A stretch of DNA of 64,000 nt from Solilutibacter pythonis (lineage in GTDB: Bacteria > Pseudomonadota > Gammaproteobacteria > Xanthomonadales > Xanthomonadaceae), in contig NZ_RFLY01000005.1 in assembly GCF_003697345.1 (NCBI RefSeq), positions 124,001 to 188,000 of the forward strand, in the 5' to 3' direction. How positions within the stretch are numbered: position 1 is the first letter of the stretch; every line of letters starts with the position of its first letter. The position numbers and the translations under genes were made by a program. A model generated the notes under the pieces. That model did no database searches, was not told the origin of the DNA, and worked only from the letters and a program-made list of their open reading frames with translations. Shown one piece after another: positions 18,712 through 28,000 of the stretch.

Positions 18712-21700
18712 GGGGAGATGTCTCCGTGAGCGGGCGGTGGAGGGGCTGGTGGCGGTTGCCGCGCCAGATACGTGGCCAGTTCGGCGAAACGTCTCCGTTG
18801 GAAAACCGTTTGCAGCGGTAGGGCCAGGCCGAATCGACGTTCGATTTCCGCCACCAGGCGGACGGCCAGAAGGGAGTCGCCACCGTGTTGGAAAAAGTCG
18901 TTGTCGGGCTGAGGTGTCTTGCCGAGCAGGGCTTGCCAGATGCGCGCCAGCGGCTGGTGGATGTGCGTTGGCGCTTCCATGGCGGTTTCCTGCTCCGCGG
19001 TTAAGGCGGGGTCGGTATTGGCATCGTCTTCGGCGGCGCGGCGGTCGATCTTGCCGTTGGCGCTCAGGGGCAGCCGGGCGCGTCGCAGCAGCCGGGCCGG
19101 CACCATGTAGGCGGGTAGCCGTGCGGCCAGTTGCGCTAGGGCGCGGGATTCGAAAGTGGCGGGGTCGCCTTCTTCGCCGTCGCCGGTATACAGGCAAACC
19201 AGCGTGACGCCGCCGAGCGCCGTGCGCCGCGTCAGTGCCACCGCGCGCTGCACGCCGTCGATTCGCTCCAGTTGCGTTTCGATTTCGGACAGCTCGATGC
19301 GGAAGCCATTCACCTTGACTTGAAGATCCCGACGTCCGAGAAACTCCACCGCGCCATCGGCCAGGTAGCGGCCGATATCGCCGGTACGGTAGAGGCGCTC
19401 GCCGCTGGCGTGACGTATGAACTGGGCGGCCGTGCGCTCCGGGTCGTTCAGATAGCCCAGGGCCAGGCCGTCGCCTGCGATGTGGATTTCGCCGGCGACG
19501 CCCGGCGCACAGCATTGGCCGCGCGCATCCAGCACGTGCAGTCGTTGTCGGGAAAGGGCGAAGCCATAGGGGATCGAGCGCCAGTGATCGGCGATCTCGA
19601 TCACCTCGTAATAGTTCGACCAGATCGATGCCTCGGTGGCGCCGCCGAGAACGATCAGGCGCGCGTGTTGGCAGTGGGTGCGCAATAGACGCGCCAGCGG
19701 CAGCGGCATCCAGTCGCCGCTTAGCATGATGAGACGCAGGCTCGACAGTGCCTGCGCGGGGTGCGGTGTTACCAGCGTGAGCATTTCCAGCATGGCCGGC
19801 ACCGAGTTCCAGACGCTGATTCGCTCGCGTTGGCATAGCTCGGCCAGTGCGCGCGGGTCGGGTCGTTCCTCGTCGGCGGGCAGCACCAGCGTGGCGCCGG
19901 CCGCGAGGGTGCCGAAAATATCCTGCACGGAGAGGTCGAAGCTTGGGGCGGACAGGGCCAGCACTCTGTCGCCTGCGTGGATGCCGAAGCGGTGGTTGAT
20001 GTCCTCGATGGTGTTGAGGGCGCTGCGGTGGCTGATCATCACGCCTTTGGGGGCGCCGGTGGAGCCTGAGGTGTAGATGACGTAGGCCGGGCTGTTGCCG
20101 TCCCAGGGGATGGGCGGATCGGCCGCGTCGTGATCCCCGGCCAGGAGCTCGGCGATGTCCAGTGCGCCGTGTGCGTCGTTGCCGCCCAGGGCGATTTCGA
20201 AGCGGGTTTCGCTGTCGGCGAGGATCTGCGCGATGCGCGCGCGTGGCCAGTGTGAGGAGAGCGGCAGATAGGCGGCCCCGCAGAGCGATACGCCGAGGAT
20301 GGCGATGATCTGTTCGAAGCCGCGCGGCAGATTGATGGCGACTCGGCTCTCTGGCGTAACGCCGTGGCGGCGCAGTGAGGCGGCCGTCCGGCGCGCTTGC
20401 CGCAGCAGCTCGCCATAGGACAGCGTGCGGCCGTTCCGTACCAGTGCGCTGCGCTCGGGGTGGTGCCTGGCCTGCATCAGGAAGCCGTCGCTCAAGCGCG
20501 CGTCGTTGGGCACCCTGGGGCCGGGGGTGAGCGCTGGCAGTGTGGCCTGTTCGTCATGGCCCGGTAGGTATTGCATCCAGGTGGCGGGCTGATCGATCAA
20601 GGCGTCGATGGCCCGTGCCGATTCCGTCGCCAGCGCCTCCACCACGCCGGGGGCGAATATTTCCGCCGCCGCGTCCCAGTGGCAGGTCAGTCCTTGATGA
20701 TGCTCGATCGCCTGATGGTCGAGCCATACCTGCGGTGTTTGCAGATGGCTGTCGATCAGTTCGAAACGCCACATGTCCGGCGGCGGCGGTGGCATGCTGG
20801 CTTGCAGGCCGCTGGTGAATACGAATGGCAGTACCGGGTTGTCACTGGGCCCGCGTTGGCGCTGCAATCGCCGCATCAATTCCACGCCGGGTGTCGCCGC
20901 GTGCTCCAGCCGCTCGGTCAGGGTGCTTTGCAGGCGCCGCGCCTGCGCCAGAAAATTCGATGCCGGATGGCAATCCAGTGGCACGGTGTTGCTGCAATTG
21001 CCCGCCATCCGCGCCAGTGCCGGTTCGTTAAAGGGACGAAAGTTGGCCAGGACGTTGAGCGTGAACGCGGGCTCCGCGCTCCAGCGTCGCAGCACGGCGG
21101 CATAGACCGCCACCAGTACGGCGTTGGCGGTGACGCCCCGATGGCGTGCGGCATCGCGCAACCGTTGCCAACGTTCCGGTGGCCAATGCCGGGTATGGCG
21201 CTGGAACTGGGTGCGGCGGTGCGATATGCCGGTCTGCGGCAGGGCGGGAGAGGCGGGAAGTTTCGGTAGCGTCAGCGACCAGTAGGCATCGCACACCGAC
21301 CCGTGCGGACCCTCGCGCAATGCCTGTGCCGCGAGCACGTAATCGCGGTAGTCCAGGGTCTTGGCGGGTGGTTCGGGCGGGCTGGGCTGGCAACGCTCCA
21401 CCAAACCTCTGAGCAGCATGGCCAGCGATGGTCCGTCCACGATGTTCAGACGGATCGTCATGAACAGGCGGGTGTCGTCGTCGGTGAGGCGTACCCGCGT
21501 GAAGCGGAATGGCTCACCGGCCGACAATGCAGGCAGGTCGCTCAGGTGGCTGGCCTTGAGCGCCGCGTGCCGAACCGCCTTTTCGCTGGCGTCGAGCGCA
21601 CGCCAGTCCTCTTCGCCCAGATACCTTTTTCCCGTGTCGGGGGCGATGCACTGCCGGCCATCGTCTAAGAAGCGGGTGCGCAGAATCGGAAAATCGCGAC

Positions 21701-22097
21701 GTAGTGCGCGAATCGCTTCTTGCAGGCGCGCCGCCTGGATGTCGTGCAGCCGATATTCGTGATAGAAGCAGGGCAGGGTGCTTTGTTTCAGCCCGCCGCA
21801 TTCGCCGACGTAATACGCTTGTTGTATCGGCGTCATGGGAAACGGTTGCAGCGCTTGCGCCGGGTCGCGCTGGATCGGCGGCGGTGGCGGCAACGCGGCG
21901 TGTCGCAGCGAGATGATCAGACGCTCCCGGAAGCGGGCTATCGCGTCGCGCAATGTTTCGTCCAGCACTCCACGGGGGGCGGAAAACTTCAGCCGATTCC
22001 GCTCCAGCGACAGCCGGACGCCAAACGCGTCGAGCGATTCGCGCAACTTGGAGAACGCCAGAGCATCGTCATCGGCCTGGGTGGCGGTATCCGTCAC
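18708..22097 (-). CDS. NRPS P2: TubC docking - Cy (altered motif) - A - PCP
   Basis: 1,129 aa. A TubC-type docking domain occupies about residues 12-62. A Cy domain (about 85-500) follows, in which DxxxxD is replaced by RLNIVD near residue 217: the first Asp is Arg. The usual GDFTS segment reads GNCSN. The later FVFTS and QTPQVWLD motifs, which contribute the Thr and Asp linked to ring closure in studied Cy domains, are kept. The A domain (YTSGSTGAPKG, about 680) has pocket residues D-L-Q-N-M-S-L-I-W. This is the cysteine pattern with Gln for Tyr at the third position and Met for Leu at the fifth. The PCP is FFQHGGDSLL near 1070. The start is a GTG overlapping the P1 stop as GTGA. Substrate and ring formation are uncertain. 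Confidence 0.93.
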   Translation of the reverse strand: MTDTATQADDDALAFSKLRESLDAFGVRLSLERNRLKFSAPRGVLDETLRDAIARFRERLIISLRHAALPPPPPIQRDPAQALQPFPMTPIQQAYYVGECGGLKQSTLPCFYHEYRLHDIQAARLQEAIRALRRDFPILRTRFLDDGRQCIAPDTGKRYLGEEDWRALDASEKAVRHAALKASHLSDLPALSAGEPFRFTRVRLTDDDTRLFMTIRLNIVDGPSLAMLLRGLVERCQPSPPEPPAKTLDYRDYVLAAQALREGPHGSVCDAYWSLTLPKLPASPALPQTGISHRRTQFQRHTRHWPPERWQRLRDAARHRGVTANAVLVAVYAAVLRRWSAEPAFTLNVLANFRPFNEPALARMAGNCSNTVPLDCHPASNFLAQARRLQSTLTERLEHAATPGVELMRRLQRQRGPSDNPVLPFVFTSGLQASMPPPPPDMWRFELIDSHLQTPQVWLDHQAIEHHQGLTCHWDAAAEIFAPGVVEALATESARAIDALIDQPATWMQYLPGHDEQATLPALTPGPRVPNDARLSDGFLMQARHHPERSALVRNGRTLSYGELLRQARRTAASLRRHGVTPESRVAINLPRGFEQIIAILGVSLCGAAYLPLSSHWPRARIAQILADSETRFEIALGGNDAHGALDIAELLAGDHDAADPPIPWDGNSPAYVIYTSGSTGAPKGVMISHRSALNTIEDINHRFGIHAGDRVLALSAPSFDLSVQDIFGTLAAGATLVLPADEERPDPRALAELCQRERISVWNSVPAMLEMLTLVTPHPAQALSSLRLIMLSGDWMPLPLARLLRTHCQHARLIVLGGATEASIWSNYYEVIEIADHWRSIPYGFALSRQRLHVLDARGQCCAPGVAGEIHIAGDGLALGYLNDPERTAAQFIRHASGERLYRTGDIGRYLADGAVEFLGRRDLQVKVNGFRIELSEIETQLERIDGVQRAVALTRRTALGGVTLVCLYTGDGEEGDPATFESRALAQLAARLPAYMVPARLLRRARLPLSANGKIDRRAAEDDANTDPALTAEQETAMEAPTHIHQPLARIWQALLGKTPQPDNDFFQHGGDSLLAVRLVAEIERRFGLALPLQTVFQRRRFAELATYLARQPPPAPPPPAHGDISP

Positions 22098-25000
22098 AGG
22101 AATCCCTCTTCCAGTTCGAGTTCGCCGGGCGTCTCCCGTTGTGCGTGCTGCTGGTCGATCCAGCGGGCCTGCTCGTGCAGTACCGGCATGCGCAGCAGCT
22201 GGCCGAGCGACGGGCTGACGCCGAAGTGTTCGTGGATCAGCGCGCTGACACGGGTCATCAACAGCGAATCGCCGCCCAGCAGGAAGAAGTTGGCCTGCGC
22301 GTCATCGATGTGGCGGTTGAGCGCTTGCTGCCATAGCCGCGCCAGAGCGCGTTGTGTGTCGTCGTGCAATGCGGGATCGGTGGCGGGGGCGCTCGTCGGC
22401 TCGGGCTGATGCTGGCTCAGACTCCGCTGTAAGCGATGGCGATCCACCTTGCCGTTTGGCGACAGCGGCAGTTGTTCGATGCGGATCATCTTCCGCGGCA
22501 GGAGCTGCGGGCTGAGTTCTTCGCTGGCCCAGCGGGAAATGGGGGCCAGGTCGGGGATGGACAGGTGAGCCGGGTTCTGCGCCAGGATCAGGTGGTAATG
22601 CATGCATTCGGCCCAGTGAACGGCATCGGGGTACTGCCCACTGCGTTCGAAGCCGGCCCGCTTGAGTACGGCGTGCCAGTCGTGTGCGGAAAGCATCGGC
22701 AAATGGCTTTCCAGCCGCTGGTCGCGGTATTCGGTGAGTCCTTCAACAAATCCCAGGCTGACCATCTGGAAGCGCGGATTGCTGGTGCCTTCGATCAGTG
22801 CCAGCAGGCCGCCGGGTTTGAGCAGGCGGCGCAGGAGCCGGCTGCTGTGGTTCACATCCTGCGCGTCGTGCAACACGTTGGCGCCGATAATCAGGTCGAA
22901 GTCGCCGTCTTCCAGGCCGGACAGGCCGGGGTCTTCATTGATGTCGTAATGACGGAACTCGACGAAGGAATATCCGGCGAACTTTTGGCGGGCATGCTCG
23001 AAGAAATAATCCGACAGATCGGTGTACAGATACCGGCATCGCCCCGCGGGCAACCGTGGCAGCAGCCCGGCCGTGGCGCTGCCGATGCCCGCGCCGAATT
23101 CCAGTATGCGCAGCGGCGTGGAGCTCGGCAGACCGTCGAGCCAGGCGCTGAGCGTATCCGCCGCGATCCGGTTGAAATGACGCGATACCGGGTTGTCGCT
23201 ATACCAGCTTTCGACGAAATCGGTCCGCCCCTGTTCGAACATCAGATCCAGGGGGTTGAAGCGCCCTTGCAGCAGTGCGTCGAGGCGGTCGATGCAGCCT
23301 TGGTAGAGCGCCCAGAAACGTTGGGCATGAGGTTCGCCACGATGGGCTTGCTGGTCGAGGCGCGCGCGCAGACGTTGGTACTTGTCGGCATCGAATGGTG
23401 TCAGGCATTCCAGTGCTTCGCCATGCAGGCGGAACAGTCCATCGCCGCATAATGTCCTGATCCAGCCGCGCAGGATTTTCTGATGGCGTTGCGAGACGCC
23501 GAGAGTGGCGCTCAAGGTGTCCAGACGGGCGCGATCGCCGGCCCTGTCGAACAGCCCGCTTTCGTGCAGCGCCCGGCGCATCACCAGTGTGCTGAGGTCT
23601 TCCATGTCCTGGTAATGCCGGCGGTAGTCCTCGGGCGAGAACCCGGCGGGTATGTCGGCGCCGGTTTGCGCGAGGTGGGAGAGCGTGTCTTGCCATTGCC
23701 GGTCGCAAGTGGCTGCCTCGATCCGCAACTGCCGTACAGGGGCGTGTTCGGTAGTGGCGATGAATGCGTTGAGTCGTGGTGGTTCGCCTGCGGCCACCAC
23801 CACCGCTTGCGCGACGGCATCATGACGGACCAGCGTGCTTTCGATTTCGCCGGGCTCGATGCGCACGCCGTTGATGTTCAACTGGTCGTCGATGCGGCCG
23901 AGCAGGGTCATTTCACCATCCGCCCCGAGGACTGCGAGATCGCCGGTGCGAAACAGCGGGCCGTTATCGTCCAGGTAGCGTTCGCTGGTGCGCTCGGGGT
24001 CGTTCAGATACCCCAGCGACATGGCCATGCCTCCCATGTGGATTTCCCCGGGCACGCCCACTGGTACCGGCTGGCCGATGCGGTTGCGCAGTTGCAAGGT
24101 CTGGTTCGGTAGCGGCCGGCCGTAGGGGATGCTGCGCCAATGCGGGTCGATCTCGCCGATGGCGTAGTAGCTGGATACCACCGCGGTTTCGGTGGGGCCG
24201 CCGATGCTGAAGATGTCGATCTCCGCCGACAGCGCGCGCAGCCGCGCCGGGAGCGTCAAGGCAATCCAGTCGCCGCCCAGCAACACCTTGCGCAGGCTGG
24301 CGCAGGCGCGGGACGCCGTTGGTAGCTTCTCTGCGCTGTCGACCAACAGTTGCACCAGCGCCGGGACGCTGTTGATCAGACTGACCTGGTGTTCGGCGAT
24401 CAGTGCCAGCCAGTGCGCGGTATCGTGCTGGCGAGACGCGTCTGGCATCACCAGCGCGCCGCCACAGGCCAGCATGCCGAACAGATCGTAGACCGACATG
24501 TCGTGGTAAAGCGCGCAAAGCGACAGCGCCCGGTGGCCGGCGTCGATGCCGAAGGTCTCGTTCATCGATAGCAACGTGTTGACCGGACAGCGGTGATCCA
24601 ACACGACGCCCTTGGGCGTGCCGGTGCTGCCTGAGGTGAAGATGATGTAGGCGGGCTCTTCCGGGCGGACGTTGGGCAGGGTGCCGGTGCCGGTGGGGGC
24701 GGCCTCGCGCAGTTGGCGCATGGACAGCAACGGCGCGCGGGTCAGTGCGCGCATCCTTTCGTGCGCCACATCCGGGCAGAGCACGGCTACTGGGTCGAGG
24801 CTGTCGAGTACGCGCGCCAGGCGCGGGTCGTCGTAGTCCGGATTGACCGGCGTATAGACCAGGCCGGCGCGCATGATCGCCAAGGCGGCGATCACCGCGT
24901 CGGCGCCTTTGGGCAGCAGTACGGCGACCGGCGAGCACGCGCCATCACGACGGGGAGGCAGCCGGCGGGCGATCCGTTCGGTAATCTCGGCCAGCGAGCG

Positions 25001-28000
25001 ATAGTCCCAGTGGCCTTCGGTCGTCATCAGGGCGGTGGCCTGTGGCGTGATCTCCGCCTGTCGCAGAAACAGCGCATGCAGGCAGGTCTCCGGGCGGGCC
25101 ACCGTGTTTGCGTTGATCCGCTCCAGCAGTTTGCGGTCCCTCTCCGGGCGAGCATCGCTCGGGGGCCGCCGCCAGGCATCGGTATCGCGCGCCAAGCGCT
25201 CCAGTTCGCCGGTATAGGCGGCGAACAGTCCTTCGATCAAGGTGGGTTCGAACAGGTCGTCGACAATGAACCAGCGGTTGGCGAGGGCGCCTCCGTATTC
25301 GGTGGCCTGGTAATCCAGCCATACCTGAGGGGTCTGGTTGATCTGGAACACCTGCCGGCTCATCAACGCCCAGTCCGGCTGCGTTGGGTCGTCGAAATCC
25401 ATTCCGATCATGCTGGTGAACACGACCGGCATGCTGATCCGGTCGGCGCCGCCGGCGCGGGCGCGCCCCAGCTCGCGCATTACCTGGATGCCGCTGTATT
25501 CGCGATGCGCCAGGGCGTCCCAAAGTGAATCTTGAGTGCGTTTCGCGGCGTCCAGGAAGCGTTCGCCGGCGCGGGCGTCCACCGGCAGCAGCATGAGCGA
25601 GGTGAAATCGCCGCAGATCGACATGATCTGCGGATGCAGATTCTGCCGGTTGAAATAGGTGATGTTGAGTGTGAAATCCGGCGCGCCGCACCATTGCGCC
25701 AGCGCACGGGTGAAGGCGGTGAGCAGCACGGCGCTGGGGGTCAGGCCCTGACGCGCGGCCTCGCGTTGCAGGTTCTGCCACAACAGTGGCGGCAGGCGGT
25801 GGTCCAGCGTGCGGAAGGTTGGCCGCGTCAGTGTGCCGGCGTCGCGGCGCAGCGGTAGCGAGGGCGCGGCGGGCAGTGTGGTTATCCGTTCCTGCCAGAA
25901 GCGGCGCGCCTGGTCGTATTCGGGCGTCTGGCGGCGGGCCTGTTCTGCGAGCACGCAATCGCGGAAGGCGATCTCCAGCGGCGGCAACGTGGTGTCCGGC
26001 TGCTTCAGAAGTTGATCGAGCTCGCCATAGATGATGCGGAAGCTCTGCACGTCGAACACCAGCAGGTCCATATCCAGATGGATGCGGCTGATGCCGTTGG
26101 GCAACTGCGAGACGCGCAGCTCGAACAGTGGCCATCGCGACGCGTCGAGCACTTGGTAGCTCATGCGCTCGCGTACGGCGTCGAGATGGGCTTGGCGCTG
26201 TTCCTCCGGTCGTTCGCGCAGGTCGTCCACCGCCACCCGGTAATACGGCACGGTATCCAGGATTTGCTGTTGCGCCGAGGGCAGCATCACGCAGCGCATC
26301 ATGTCGTGGCGTTGGATGAGCTGATTCCAGGCTTGTTCCAGTCGGTCGACATCCAGGGCGTCGAGTTCGATCTCGATGTATTGGTGGCAGGCGACGCTGC
26401 CGAGTTCGAGCGTGCTGTTGCGGCCGATCCAGAAAGCCTGTTGCAGATCGGTCAACGGGAAGGGCTGGTGGCGGTTCTCGTGATCGTGGGACAAGGATGG
26501 GCCGCGCGCGTTGTTGCTGCCGAAGGCGATGTCCGCCTTCGGCGCTGGTTCCGGTACGGACTGGGCCAGCAGGAAGTCCGTCAGCCGCGCGATGCTGTTG
26601 TGTTGAAAGGCATCGCGTACCGAAACCGTCAGTGCGAGGCGTTCGCGTACTTGATGGGTCAAGTCCATGAGTAGCAGGGAGTCCAAGCCCAGGGCGTGAA
26701 AGTCGGTGTGTGGCTCCGGCGCTTGGGCGTTGAAAAACCCGGCCACGATCCCGGTCAATGTCTGTTCGATCAACGAACGCCGCGCATCGGGCGATGCGTC
26801 GGCCAGTGGCGTGGCCGGGACATGTGTTGCGGGCGTGGCGGATGCCGGGCCCAGCACTTTGGCGAATACCGGCATGGCGCCCGCAAGGGCGCGTATCGAT
26901 CGAGCGAAGGCGGACGTTTGTGCCGCATAGGCCATGAGGCCGTGGTGCCCGGTGTGATCGAGTAGGTGCAGCAGGGTGTCGCCTGGCAAGGGCAGCAGCC
27001 CGCCGGCACGGATCCGCTCGGCGACGCTGGCGTCATTGGCCATGCCCAGCGCCCACGGCCCCCATACCAGGGTGCTGGCGGGCACGCCTTGTGCGGCCAG
27101 ATGCGCGCCGAAATGTTCCTGCCAACGGTTGGCCGCCGCGTAGGCGGCGCTTTGCGGGCCGTTCATCCAGCTCACCAGCGAACCGAACAAGCAGAACTGC
27201 CGCAGGGGTTGATCGGCCACTGCGCGATACAGCGCGAGGCTGCCGTGCGTCTTGGTGCGAAGCGTCTCCAGCAATGCTTCCGGTCGTGCGTCGTGGATGC
27301 CGCTGTCGGAGCCGGCATGCGCGGTGTGGTAGACCAACGTCGGCCGTAGCGCATGTCGCGCGAGTGCTTCGCGCAGAGCATCCGTATCGCACATGTCCAG
27401 CGTCAGCAAGGCGAGGTCGGTGCCGCGCTGGCGCAACGATTGGATCGCGGCTTCTTGCACTGGGCCGGGCGAATGACGCATCACCAGCGCGAAGCGTGTG
27501 ACGCCGCGTGCGAACAGGTGCTCCGCCAATGCTTGGCCGAGTGCGCCGAAGCCGGCTATCAGCGCGCAGTCCTCGGGAGTATGTCGCAGTGCCGTCAGTG
27601 TCCCGGCATCGATGGATTCCGCCACGGGCTCGTGGAGCCGGCCATCGTGCAATGCCAGGGAGGGGCCACTGCCGGTCAGGTGCGGCAGCAGACGGCAGAG
27701 TGTGTCGGCGTCCTCGGTGGAGCCGCTCGTTTCCATGCACAGGAAACGGCGTGAACCGTCCTCGTTGCACGCGGCCTGGAACAGCGAGTGCAACGCCGCC
27801 AGCGACCAGCCCTGGGCGCTCTGGCTGTCGGGCAGCACGCTTATCAACGCCAGCCGGGGCTGGGCCAGCGCGGCCTGCAATACGGGAAGCGTGTCTCGCG
27901 CCAGTGCGTCGAAGGCATCTGCGCCGTCGATCGTCATATCCAGCGGACGCAGATCCAGCAGCAGGTCGATGCCGTCGAGTGGCGGCAACGTCGTATGACG

